A DNA stretch of 64,000 bases, from positions 907,321 through 971,320 of the forward strand of contig JAJEKB010021225.1 of the NCBI GenBank assembly GCA_022393335.1, written 5' to 3'. The position numbers were made by a program, and so were the translations under genes. Positions 36,867 to 47,834 of the stretch are shown one piece after another (the stretch's first letter is position 1; each line of letters opens with the position of its first letter). The stretch is from Macrotrachela quadricornifera. Taxonomy: Eukaryota > Rotifera > Eurotatoria > Philodinida > Philodinidae. The notes below the pieces were generated by a model. The model saw only the letters and a list, made by a program, of their open reading frames with translations. It was not told the origin of the DNA and made no database searches.

Positions 36867-37940
36867 CACTGGAAGCACCGAATTGCGTATACCTCCTAAA
36901 GCACCAACAGTTTTTTTAGCTGTGTTTTTTAAAATTTAATTTGAAATATTCTATATTTGTTTATGCTTTATAATGAATTGTAATGTTATCTTCATTGATC
37001 TAATATAAGAAAGTTATTGAAATTTATAAAAAAAATTAAAAAAAACTAGCTTAATAAGTAGTTTAAATTCAAAAAATATCAAATACATAATGAAAAATTT
37101 AGAAAATTAATGTTTTTTTTGATTGTTTTTATTATAATCTGGAATAGAAAGAAGGAAAAAAGAAAGATTAACTAAATGTATATTATTTCTTCGTATTGTC
37201 CTCGTTTTTGCATTGTTTGCAAAATATTACTGTTATCCTTGTTTTATATATGATATACAGAAATGGAAAAGTCCACATGTATGTGATACACAGAGAAGAA
37301 AAGAAGAAAGAAAACGAAAGAGAACAAAAGGAAAATACCAAGTGAAGAACGAAAGTGAAAAACATTTCTATAGATGAAAGAAAGGAACACAAGTGGGCTA
37401 CATCTGAAGAGGTGTCGATCTCACTTCCTAACACAAGTAAACATGCGAAATAAGAGAAAAAAAAAAGAAAAACTGACAATTTAGATTGTTGTCATGTAGT
37501 ATATGTTGGTGATATAGTCTTTCTATTCTTTTCTTTCTATATGTTCCTTTCACCTTGTGTCTATATGTTCCTTTCACCTTGTGTCTATATGTTCCTTTCA
37601 CCGTGACCTATCTTCTCTTTTTCTTCTTCTTTCGTTCTTCTAGTTCGGGCCGCGTTCTGTCCGTGCGTGATTGATAGTCATGATAACTGTTATTGCGTAT
37701 ATATATTTGGGATATATGTACATGCAGTTTTTCCTTCTCTCCCTGGTTATATTGTTAGTGTTATTTCCGTTCTCTCCTTTTGTTTTTCTGTTGTTGTGTC
37801 GTTCGTCTCAATAAAGATATTGAACTCACGCAAACCTAGATTCACAAACATCAACAATATATACATTTATAAATCATCGAGTGCATAGCATTCTTTTATT
37901 TCTATAGAAACAGTTAAAAAAACTGTTGGTGTTTCCAGTG
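36867..37940. mobile_element. PiggyBac-like non-autonomous element, 1.07 kb
   Basis: TTAA at 36863-36866 and 37941-37944 flanks inverted ends CACTGGAAGCACC and GGTGTTTCCAGTG. The repeat continues as CACCAACAGTTTTTTTAGCTGTG on the left (interrupted by a small local duplication of GCACC) and its counterpart ACTGTTTTTTTAACTG-type sequence on the right (37905-37930). A TTAA target is the hallmark of piggyBac. No transposase frame is present. Confidence 0.7.
37537..37602 (+). repeat. 24-bp minisatellite, 2.75 copies
   Basis: CTATATGTTCCTTTCACCTT plus GTGT is repeated head to tail at 37537, 37561 and 37585, the last copy ending in CACCGTGA. It lies in a pyrimidine-rich tract inside the piggyBac-like element. 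Confidence 0.85.
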
Positions 37941-37944
37941 TTAA

Positions 37945-38644
37945 AGCAATTGGAAGTGATCTTTAAAATCAATATTGTATTTTAGAAGAAAACTAACTGA
38001 AGTTTTTTCGTAGGCTTTATAAAAGAAAGATACAGTAATATCGAATGTAGATAGTACTGAAAATTCTAGTTACTTTGCTCTTTTTGTTTTAAAGTCATTC
38101 AAAAAAAAAATCTTCACATTTATTTGAGCTCCGACATGTATATTAGTTGTGATCGAAATACAAGTTTAATTCGGGTTCTATATAGACCAGAAGAAAAAGA
38201 AGAGGCAGCGTTTCGAATAAATTTCACGGAGAACTTGTTTTTTTTCGGAGCTACAAACTGCTTTCGACAGATGAATGATGCTTTTTTGATCGAAATATGT
38301 AACTTTCTTATTCAACACTTTGGGTAGTCGAAATTGATGTCATAGACGTCCCTGTCCTGTTTGCAGTGAAACTGTATATTGTGTATTTATTTATAAAATA
38401 TACTATGATTTTATTACGTAAATTAGATCAAATTTTAATCTTACACAAAAGCATGCAAAAATTCGATTGTCTGACCTTTTAAGATCTACATAATTACCAA
38501 GAGTAATAAAAAGAAATCATTAAAAACTGATCATATTAAAATTAAATTAAAAAAACAACAAACATATTGTACATTTCATAATCTACTGTTATATGTATAT
38601 CGATTCTTATGTCTCTATCAAATAGGATGAAATTATTGAATTTT
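37945..38644. other. Intergenic spacer downstream of the glycine-rich gene
   Basis: AT-rich; includes the 3' flank of the minus-strand gene that ends at 38645. No feature recognised. Confidence 0.5.
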
Positions 38645-41600
38645 TCAATATTTCTCAAGTGCAACTGCTGCTGATAATGGCATTCTATCAATGTTTTGTT
38701 CTTGTTGCCATGCTCGAATTTCGTTCATAGGTCGAACACACATTTGTCTTTTATCAGCTGCTGGAAAGTTTAAATTTGCCAATTTTTGTAATCGTAAAAT
38801 TTGTACTTCTCGATAGATTGCTTTATTTTTTGGAATATCATTTGTTATTAATGCAAGTAAATCATTTAATATTTTCTGTAATTGATGTCGTTGTTTTGCT
38901 TTAATTGTACAACCACACCATGGAAAAGAACTCCAAAATTTACTATCAATATATTCATATAATGATTGAATTAATAAGTAGAACCAATCATTTTTATCAA
39001 CACCACGTTCATTGTTGGTATTATTTTCTTTTCCAATTATATTAGCAATTTGAATTACTAGTCGGTTAGATAATTCAAATTCTAAATTTTGACGATCATA
39101 GTCTCGTTCAATAATTGACATAGCAAGACTAGCTAAGATTTGATTAAAATTTAATACATGTGAACCCGTTGTGAATAAACAACTTGCTAATTCGCTGTTT
39201 TCACTAATTATTATATGAACTTTTTCAAATCCTTTATAGAATAAAATAGCACATAATAATCTACCAAATTGTGAATTTAAATCAATTTCTTTTTGAATAA
39301 TACGTTGTGTTTGTGAGTTATTGTTTGTTTCATCAATCTCTATGTTATGTTGACGAGCAGGGACGTTTCCACTCTGTTGATTCGTGTTCGAATGAGGTTG
39401 ATGTGTAAATGGTAAATTGGAACTAGTTAATAAAGGATTACTACTACGAACCATAACTAATCGATTACCCACTTCCGAATTTAAAGTGGATTTGTACACA
39501 TATTTAGCACCATAAATAACAGTCATACAACGTGCAGAATCTGTATGTATAGTATCATCGTAGACTACTTGGTATAAAAATCTATGATCATCTTGTTTTT
39601 CAAAATCTGTTCGAAATTTATTAGCTTTCACCTTTATTTGTTCGTCATTAGGTCGTCCACATCCAAAACTAGACCAACGATGGTTTGTAGCTTCTGCTTT
39701 AGTTTTCTGTTTAATGTTAATAAATTGTAAATTATTGTAATCAAATAAAGCAAAATCCATTTCATCTGGTAGACCAGGACCAATAGAAATAAAACCAGCA
39801 TTTTCAGAAGATTTCATATGTTGCAAAAATAACTGAGATTTGATTGTATTGAATGTTGATTCAGAATGTGAATAAATAAAAACAATCAACTCTGTTGTAT
39901 TCAACCATTTTATTTCTGGACTATGAAATGCACCATATCGTTCGATATCCCAAGTTTGACATGAATATTTAAATAATTGAAATAAATTCTGGTATGCAAG
40001 GTATTCAGCTCGACCAACTTTAGAATTTGTCACTAGGAGTACATCGGTATGAATATTCGGTGAAAATGTTGGTACAACTCGAATGTCATTTTTATGCTTT
40101 TCAATCAGTACATCACGTAATAATAAATCAATTTTCCAAAATAAATGTTCATAAAGTTGATGAATGGAATTTGAATCTAAAACAATTTCAAAGTTAATGC
40201 TGTTTGTTGATTTAAGTGAAATTTCTTTATCAATTTTATAGTGAGCACGACCATCATTTGTTATTTGGTAAGTTTCTCCATTCAAAGGTACAATTTTAAT
40301 TAAGGAATGAGTAGAGAATATGAATTCTATTGAACCAGCTGAATTTGGGCATGTACCATATGATCGTGTAGAAATATTTTTAAAAGTTATTGTTACGATG
40401 GTTCGTTCATTTGGTCCCAGAAAAGTTGGAATTTTAATATGTGTAATTTGAATTGGATATTGACAAGTTAAATTAGTTGAAGCTCGACTGCCACTAAATA
40501 AACGATTTAATAGATGAACTTCGGATGTTATTTTTACAGATTTAATATATGGTTGATTCATTGGTAGAGTAGTTACAGCATCCATATGGCATTTAAATTG
40601 ATGAGAATCAATGGACGTTTGATTAATATAAGCGGTTGGCAATATACTAACATCGTTTAAATCATTAGAGATATGGGTTGTAGATGGAAATGATAATATA
40701 GATCCATAAGGCAAGGTCATTGCACCGTTATTTATCCATTTAACATTTGTAATAAAAAAATCTGAGTCAGGCTCATAAATTCCATCGTTATTTTCATCAG
40801 TAATGGTATAACCACTGACACTGACATGATATTTATCAGGTCCTGTTTCCAAAACGTAACCATTTGAATCTATTAAACTGTATTGAATTGAACCATGACT
40901 TGCAACAGAACCATCGTGACCACTGAAGCCATCTCTACCTGCACTACCACTGCTGCCACTATGACCACTGCAACCAGACATACCACTTGAACCGTGTGAA
41001 CCTCCTGGCCCACCGTGACCACCATGACCACCACTGCCGCCAAATCCGCCTGAACCACCGGGGCCAGCCTTGCCACCGGCGCCTCCTCTACCGCCTGTAC
41101 CTGGTGTTCCAGCTCGACAATCCAAATCGATTAGCATAAATAATCGAGGATCTATGCTTTGAATTTGAACATGACCACCACCACCTGCATTTCCGCCATG
41201 TCCTCCGTGTCCACCCTCACCCCCATTACCACCATGTCCTCCATTTCCTCCATCTCCACCATTGCCTCCATGTCCGCCTGTTTCACCTTCTCCGTGAGCA
41301 TTGCATCCATGTGCACCGTCATAACCAGATGCACCGTCTCCTCCATGACCACCGGCACCTCCACGTCCACCCCGACCTCCATCGCCACCATTGCCTCCTG
41401 CAGCCTGCACAAGAACGATTCCCTTTGATGCTGCTAATTGAAAATTATAATTAGTGACATTAGCAGGATGAGTAGAATTCCAGTTAATACCAGCGGAACC
41501 ATCTGGTGAAGTGTACAATGTGTGAAATGTTCTTAGTTGCGTATGTAAGTTTTCAACTGTTCCATTTAATTGAATCAATGCATGCTGAGAATTTGTACCG

Positions 41601-41845
41601 GGTTGACCTGATCCACCATTAAATCCATTAGCACCATCACCACCACAATACCCATTTTGACCATTAAATGCACCACTGCTTCCAGAAACTCCGGAGGTAC
41701 CATCAGCACCAGAATAACCATCTGAACCTGACTGACCACTAATAGAAACTGTTTGATGGATAAGTTTTGTCAAAGCTCGCTCACTAACACTTTTAACATC
41801 GAAGCTAAAATTTGGTATATCGGTATTTATTACTATACTCATCAC
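38645..41845 (-). CDS. Large protein with glycine-rich N-terminal tracts, function unknown
   Basis: A 1066-residue open frame from MMSIVINTDIPNFSFDVKSV to VALEKY, apparently one exon. Two glycine-rich tracts, about residues 35-85 and 148-310, consist of short G-rich words (GSSGAFNGQNG, GGHGGNGGDGGNGGHGG); they are poor in proline and not a regular Gly-X-Y collagen repeat, so a triple helix is unlikely. A D/N-rich segment YTITDENNDGIYEPDSDFFI (about 347-367) resembles a calcium-binding loop of the dockerin/EF type. Residues 370-560 look like beta-sandwich domains (VKITSEVHLLNRLFSG, HIKIPTFLGPNERTIVTITF). The remaining 500 residues are mixed alpha/beta with no motif I recognise. No signal peptide. 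It may be a structural or signalling scaffold; I do not assign a function. Confidence 0.75.
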   Translation of the reverse strand: MMSIVINTDIPNFSFDVKSVSERALTKLIHQTVSISGQSGSDGYSGADGTSGVSGSSGAFNGQNGYCGGDGANGFNGGSGQPGTNSQHALIQLNGTVENLHTQLRTFHTLYTSPDGSAGINWNSTHPANVTNYNFQLAASKGIVLVQAAGGNGGDGGRGGRGGAGGHGGDGASGYDGAHGCNAHGEGETGGHGGNGGDGGNGGHGGNGGEGGHGGHGGNAGGGGHVQIQSIDPRLFMLIDLDCRAGTPGTGGRGGAGGKAGPGGSGGFGGSGGHGGHGGPGGSHGSSGMSGCSGHSGSSGSAGRDGFSGHDGSVASHGSIQYSLIDSNGYVLETGPDKYHVSVSGYTITDENNDGIYEPDSDFFITNVKWINNGAMTLPYGSILSFPSTTHISNDLNDVSILPTAYINQTSIDSHQFKCHMDAVTTLPMNQPYIKSVKITSEVHLLNRLFSGSRASTNLTCQYPIQITHIKIPTFLGPNERTIVTITFKNISTRSYGTCPNSAGSIEFIFSTHSLIKIVPLNGETYQITNDGRAHYKIDKEISLKSTNSINFEIVLDSNSIHQLYEHLFWKIDLLLRDVLIEKHKNDIRVVPTFSPNIHTDVLLVTNSKVGRAEYLAYQNLFQLFKYSCQTWDIERYGAFHSPEIKWLNTTELIVFIYSHSESTFNTIKSQLFLQHMKSSENAGFISIGPGLPDEMDFALFDYNNLQFINIKQKTKAEATNHRWSSFGCGRPNDEQIKVKANKFRTDFEKQDDHRFLYQVVYDDTIHTDSARCMTVIYGAKYVYKSTLNSEVGNRLVMVRSSNPLLTSSNLPFTHQPHSNTNQQSGNVPARQHNIEIDETNNNSQTQRIIQKEIDLNSQFGRLLCAILFYKGFEKVHIIISENSELASCLFTTGSHVLNFNQILASLAMSIIERDYDRQNLEFELSNRLVIQIANIIGKENNTNNERGVDKNDWFYLLIQSLYEYIDSKFWSSFPWCGCTIKAKQRHQLQKILNDLLALITNDIPKNKAIYREVQILRLQKLANLNFPAADKRQMCVRPMNEIRAWQQEQNIDRMPLSAAVALEKY

Positions 41846-42459
41846 GCCACATTTACTAAAATAAATTAAATATTATGTTTTTTGGATAGAGAACGAATCG
41901 TTGGTTATATATATCTTTTCAAAAGAACGACATTCTTTGTCTTATCTTTGCGATTGTATACAAATGAATCACGTTATTATTTTGTTTTTTAGTTTTATAT
42001 TTACGCAAGTTCCATCAACTGCTGCCTCTTTTCTTCTGTTCTAATCTATTTCAAAATAAGAAAATTTCGTTATACATCGCCAGACCAAAATATCTTTTTA
42101 CGCAAAAACATTGAAAGTTTTTAAAAATGCGAAAATCATTACGACTTCTGCCTCGTCGTCAAAGTTGTGTCGTTGAGTAGTAAAAAAAACAACACTTTTG
42201 TTCTTCCATTAATAAGTGCATAAGAAAACCATAAAATTTCCCGAAATCTTAGAGTGGCATCCTGAAAAGAAAAACAGTTGCCATGCCATCACTCACAAGA
42301 TTTCACTAGAAAGTGTAAGACAAACTATCGAACACTCCTTTCTTCTGCATATTATCGGTTTTACATATATCTTACTATTTTCTTACTGTTTGTCTGCGCC
42401 GGAAAGTTAAACAAGAACAATTCGAAGTTAGAAACAAAAATTATTTCTATAAATTAATA
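41846..42459. other. Upstream region of the glycine-rich gene
   Basis: AT-rich; probably contains its promoter and 5' UTR, but no TATA box or site can be named with confidence. Confidence 0.45.
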
Positions 42460-42460
42460 A

Positions 42461-42670
42461 ATATTCTCTTTCTTTTAGAGAAGAGTCTTAGAAATATAAA
42501 TTGTTTGCTTGTATGTCCGCAGAAGGACAAAAAACATAAGCGTTGACCGAAGGTGCATGAGGGCGCGGGACTTGAATCTGACTTTTTATAAATGAATAGT
42601 TTCATGGTGGTATAGAAGTACGGTTTCTACGAGAAAGAGCTGAGCGAGTCTTTAGACGAGCGCTACTTGT
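42461..42670 (+). repeat. Left arm of the 7.3 kb inverted-repeat unit
   Basis: About 210 bp. Contains TAGAGAAGAGTCTTAGAAA, TTGTTTGCTTGTATGTCCGC, one copy of the internal unit GGACTTGAATCTGAC, and AGCTGAGCGAGTCTTTAGAC at its inner end. Confidence 0.75.
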
Positions 42671-42789
42671 TGATATATCTGGTAATTTCACCCTCATGCC
42701 GTCAAAGAAAGCAGAGATATTACAGAACGATGATAAGATGACCAGGTCAATTCAAGAACAGGCACACTGTTCAACAATACATCACAAAG

Positions 42790-43330
42790 ATTCTCAATTG
42801 AAGATGAAAAACAACAAACAACAAGTATGAAACCTAGATTTAGAATTGTATCCTTGGTTGTCGAAGTAGAGTTACTTACAAAAGTCATAATAAGTCAACT
42901 GAGAAAAACTTATTTGTCAGATATTACAGTTCTAAACGTACAAGTAATCAATCAATTATTGAAAGAATTGCCGTCAATTATTCAAGTAAAAACGAAAACA
43001 AGTGTTTTTACTTTAATATTCTTTCATCTATCCAAAGAATAATGGAAAATAATAAAGAAGGACTTATTAAGAATGATTGATCTATGCGTAATGGATGAGC
43101 GTATTAAGTAAACATGAAATGAACAAATTTTCAAATACAAAAAAATTATTCGATTGTTGATCGCAGAGAAACTGACATTCCAAACAAATAATCGTCTCAA
43201 TCCTATAAATTTTTATAATACAGTCATATTACCTAGTATTACAAAGTAAGTGATCAAATCTGTTCTCGATGCGAAAAAGCAAGCCACAAATATGTTATAT
43301 ACCTATCCTAATACTATTGGATTGATAAGA
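42790..43330 (+). pseudogene. Possible non-LTR retroelement ORF1 relic
   Basis: Protein-like stretches without start (RIVSLVVEVELLTKVIISQL, RLNPINFYNTVILPSITK, VLDAKKQATNMLYTYPN) precede the mariner relic. After the mariner relic, near 44367, comes CYNCKRHNIVTSSNCPKYEE, a Cys/His-rich sequence like a retroviral-type zinc knuckle of LINE ORF1 proteins. This would fit a LINE ORF1 interrupted by the mariner insertion, but no reverse transcriptase is present to confirm it. Confidence 0.3.
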
Positions 43331-43467
43331 AAATTTCCTAGAATCGTTAAGAAAATTCCATAAGTTTTCATAATAAGGGTATATATATGGAATATGAATA
43401 TCTTCCAAACGACAACAAAACTGTGGACATGGATATTGATCTCGAATTAGAAACGAAGATATCTTCT

Positions 43468-44361
43468 AGGGAGTTTCGAGTGCTTCTGCCTCATGAATTT
43501 CATTTGAATCGCAAAGCAACGGAAATAACAAGGATGTATTCTCCATCCTTACAGCACAACATTAGTTTCATCAGTTCAAGAACGGTAATTTCCAACTTGA
43601 CGATTTACCTAACACCGGAAGACCACTATAAATGGATATGAAAGTCTCAAAGCAGCTTATTGAAGGAGATCCTAGATTGACTACACAGTGTTTAGCAGAG
43701 TGTCTTGAATGCTCTCATATTACAGTGGAAATACGGAGTTTGGATACTACATGAGTTATCACCGCATCAACCACAACACAAGATTGACGTTTCCATGGAA
43801 TTAATGGCATCTCATTGCAATTACGAATGGCTCCACAATCTTATTACTGGCGATGAGAAGTGGATACTGTACATTAACTGCACGCCCAGACACCAGTAGC
43901 TGAGCGCTGGTCAAACAGGTGCAGAAACGCCTGAGACTGATCCACATCCTAAGAAAGTAATGCAGAGCAAATGGTGGGGTGTCAAAGGGTTTATTCATTT
44001 GGAACTTTTCCCAAATGGCTACATCATTACTCCTGATCTCTACTATCAACAACTGAATCGGCTTGCAGAAAGACTCAAGGAAAAACAGAATCAAATTTAC
44101 TTCTTGTATCACAACGCAAGACTCCAAGTTGCAAAATCGATGCGCCAAAAATTATTGGAACTTGGATCAGTTACCGTTTCATATTCGCATTATTCTCCAG
44201 ACATGGCTCCTACAGACTACCATTTATTTTGCTCCTTATCTAATCATTTATGTGAGAAAAAAATTGACGACAAAAACGACCTCAAAATGGATCCCCAAAA
44301 GTCCTTAAGAGAAAATTTTCGAGAAAATGCAAAAAAACTTTTTTACCAACCCAACAGTTAA
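43468..44361 (+). pseudogene. Mariner transposase pseudogene
   Basis: The order of motifs is that of a mariner (DD34D) transposase: an N-terminal DNA-binding part (EFRVLLPHEFHLNRKATEI), FKNGNFQLDDLPNTGRP, DPRLTTQCLAECLECSH, WKYGVWILHELSPHQPQHKI, TGDEKWILYIN (first catalytic Asp), WWGVKGFIHLELFPNG, and YSPDMAPTDYHLFCSLSNHL (third Asp). It is dead: there is a frameshift after about 43535, a TAA after NTGRPL, a deletion before WKYG, a TAG at 43897-43899, and the second catalytic Asp, normally in an HDNAR motif, is His (YHNAR). Mariner transposases cut and paste at TA sites. The C-terminal 25 residues no longer resemble the family. Confidence 0.85.
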
Positions 44362-44759
44362 ATTCCTATATGTTATAATTGTAAAAGACACAATATAGTA
44401 ACATCTTCAAATTGTCCAAAATATGAGGAATATTAACTAAAGATACAAAAAACAATCGATTAATATTCATCATGAGCCAAACTGATAAATCCAATTCAAT
44501 CAGCTTATAATTGAACTAGCCGAGATACCCGCTGCTAATCTCGATAATATAATAGTATAAACTTGGCGCATAAGAACACCATGTCCTCAACATGTATATA
44601 TTTAGTGAAACTATAATATCATCAAGTTAGCTCCGATTTTTCTCGTTTTGACTTTGGTATTTGATATTTGAAACCTGTTTTAGATATTTTTTCGTATTCT
44701 TTATTTATGAGCTTCTTTCAATTAAAAAAACAGTGAAATAGTATTCTTTATTGTGAAGC

Positions 44760-47700
44760 TGTTTGGTATACAACATTTTACGTTTTCCCGTCGGAGGCAA
44801 ACACATAAATTTTTTCCAGTTCCTACTCTTGAACATGCCACGTAAAGTTGACCATGAGAAAAGCAAGAAGTTTCTAAATTGACACCAGCCACTTTAAGTG
44901 ATTACCCTTGGGACTTATTGCTTGACATCGCGAAGGCAAGACGTACTGGAAACTGGAGTCGCTTAAATTCAAATGACATATCAGAAGGAAGAAGAGGGAT
45001 TCGCGGTATGAATACATCCTCACCTTTTGCACAACCTGTCATGATCGTTGCTTCAATTACATGAGGCATTAGAGTTTTGACACATAATCTTGTACCATTG
45101 CACAATTTTGGTGCATCTAGATTTCTCAAAAGCATAATAGAAGAGCCAATTATCAGACGCAAGTTGTGTGGTGGCATTCTAGAAGGTTCAAGTGAATTAA
45201 GAAATTCAGTCGGATACTGCATTGCCGCGTTGACATCCGTAACTGTATCAATTGACTGATATAATGTCGTTTCCCCAGGAAGTTGTTCCTGAATTTGTAA
45301 ATTGATGGCATTCACGTTCACATAACCATTTATGATCTTTGAAATAAGTGTGGATGTTCGGAAACACATTACTATTGAGTTCTTCAACCGATCCTACGAC
45401 GTTACAAAAATTGTCAGAAATACTAATGAGTCCATTGGCTGGATCAACTGGTATTTTGCCATTTCTGATCGCAAGCAGTTGTTTAGCAAACTGACCGGCA
45501 GACACGTCACCTTGTAAATGAACTCTCATGTCGCCAGAGATATGAAGACTTCAAGCAAGCTTTAAGCTCATCAGTCATTGTACTCTTTTGAATAACGGGT
45601 AATGTTTGCCTAAAATCCTCAACAAGGAGCACAACTATTCCACCCATATTTTTTCCATTACCACAAAGATCTTGCAGAGTATTATGTAAGGCTTCTAATA
45701 ATGCACACCTGTGAGCCATTGTACACTCGTCCCATACAATAAGTTCACATACTTCCAGAATCTTTGCTTCGCCATTTCCTTTGCAAATATTACAGAGATG
45801 ATGTTCATCGTGCATAAACACGAAAGGCAACTTTAATGTTGAGTGAGCAGTGCAACCACTTTGGAGCAGTGTAGCAACAATACCCGAAGAAGCGACTGGA
45901 ATCGCAATTTTTGACTCTTTGCGAATCTTAGCCAAGAGTAAATTAATAACAAATGTTTTCCCTATTCCCCTGGAACATCAAGGAATATTATTCCACCAGC
46001 TTTCTCTTTGATCTGACCCAAAATAGCGTTGTATGCAGCTCTTTGATCTGGCATCAACAATGGTTCATTTGCTGCTACATAGGCATCCAACTCTTTCACA
46101 TCATAACTCGTTTCTCTGAGCATTTCATTGCTCAATCTATCACCAAGATTTCGTTGAGCAGTGGGAAGATGAAATTTCTCAACATTTTTTGCCAGTCATC
46201 TGTAGAATTTTGTCTTCGAGAATAAGCAGCACTTGATTGAACATATCGGTTGTGTAATCTAAATTCATACCAGGATTTTGTCTACGCGCTTCTCTAAGAA
46301 TGTCTTCGATTAAACTTTCTTTGCACGACTTCCACAATTGTTTTGGATTGGACGATCCGCATGTGGTTAGTATGAGTGCAAATAGATTTCTCAATCTTGC
46401 TGGTGATTGAGCTGCAGCTGCTTCAGACATTGTAACGTCCCATTGCTGATCATCTTCAAGTAATCCATGTAATTGACATGCCTCACGAAATGTCGCACAG
46501 ATCTGACCATTTGTAGTCCGTAGAACTTCAAATGAAGTAGGACCTCTGATCGTATGAAGTAAAAGTCGTAGAAAAAAGCATTCGAAGTTATTGGGATGTA
46601 TAGTGTAGACACGGCCCAGAGCGTCCGTTTCACTTACATTTGGATAATCAACCACAGCAGTTCCTTGAACGCGCCACTTAAAAACTTTTCCGGATGCATC
46701 CTATGTGTAATATTTTGGAACATCACAGTACAGCAGCGTTTTGGCGAACTCATTCTTCTGACAGCGTAAGAAAAATGCTGCCAATGTTGCCCTTGGCGGT
46801 TTATTAACTCTCTCATAGACATTATCTTCCGTAAAATGAATGCGTTGACCATTTTCCAAATGTACGGCCAAATGAACTACCGTTGGATATCGTTCATGAA
46901 TCGGAAAATCCAGAATTTGCCAGACTGCCTCATTGCTACTAATGTATCTCCCCAACTGGTATTGCTTAATTTCATCAGTTGCTGTTCCATCCCTTTCCAA
47001 ACCAAACACTGCTTGGTCACTACCCTTGTTAACATATTTGCAGATGTATTTGATTGACTTCACCGAATTGCAATATTCCACATTAATATGGGCTTGAAAG
47101 AGCCGACTGATCAATAGGCAATATGAAACAACCTATTTATTATCTATTTCAATTTCTTGAATGGAATTGCCAATTTTCATTTTGACTTTGGCTTTGATAC
47201 CACCATCTTCTGAACTTCTTCTTTTGTATAATGGATACCTATCGTTACCGGTCTCTGTATCCCGCAAGAGTTGTCTTGGGGTATCTTTTCGTACACTTGT
47301 TATTTTCCACACAGGGAGATTGCGAGTTGATAGCACCACACGGACCATGAATCATGTTCTTAATAATTATTTCATACAGGCGGGGATCTCTTTGAGGATC
47401 AGGTAGTTCTGCACTGATGACACTATCTATTTGATCCGACTTAATCTTGTCCTTTAGCCATATCAAAATATGCGCGTGTAGTAGCCCTCTCTTTTGCCAT
47501 TCAATAGAATATATCCAGCATCTTACTGATCCGAATACATGGCTCTTGGTAACAATATTGATCAGCTTTATGACGTTTTGTCTGAACACTCTTGCTAACC
47601 GATCATGACGATCCGATGGAGCTTGACCAAATAGCAGCTCTTCTTTGATTTCTTCCTCCTTAGGATTGCAGGTGAATGTCACAAAGAGATCGGGTCTTCC

Positions 47701-47834
47701 ATAGTTTCTTACGTATGTCATAGCATCTTGTGTATATTCGTGCATGTGACGTGGGGTTCGAGTGAAAGTGAATGATAAAATCACTAATTGGCCAAGGTTG
47801 CTCGCATTTCCATCGTTGGCTATTGCATCCCTAA
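44760..47834 (-). pseudogene. Helitron Rep/helicase pseudogene
   Basis: The minus strand reads, in order, LRDAIANDGNASNLGQLVIL, a Rep domain with the HUH motif RGLLHAHILIWL (about 47466-47500), the core RYISSNEAVWQILDFPIHER with VHLAVHLENGQRIHF, a middle region (FREACQLHGLLEDDQQWD), then a Pif1-family helicase: Walker A near 45965, Walker B LIVWDECTMAH, LLVEDFRQTLPVI, and the C-terminal SNKSQG...SLKVAGVNLETSCFSHGQLYVACSRVGTGKNL (44800-44920). Helitrons transpose by rolling circle using Rep nicking and this helicase. At least seven breaks are visible: frame changes near 47250, 47120, 46700 and 46180, a stop inside Walker A (PGE-stop-GKT), a frameshift near 45510, and TAA after KSQG. The Rep N-terminal zinc finger region is missing. 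The 3' hairpin and CTRR end were not located. Confidence 0.85.

Noticed and set aside
37183..37479. 98-codon Phe/Ser-rich minus-strand frame
   Set aside because: It comes from a purine/pyrimidine-biased tract inside the piggyBac-like element.
37490..37900. Solo LTR with polyadenylation signal (CTCAATAAAGATATTG)
   Set aside because: A TG...CA boundary pair and a target duplication could not be established, so the AATAAA may be incidental.
40873..41428. Open frames in other frames of the glycine-rich tract
   Set aside because: They arise from the repeated GGN codons read out of frame (Val/Ala/Met-rich) or antisense (Thr/Ser-rich) and have no independent support.
41000..41760. Collagen call for the glycine-rich region
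   Set aside because: Glycine is not at every third position throughout and proline is scarce, so a collagen triple helix is not supported.
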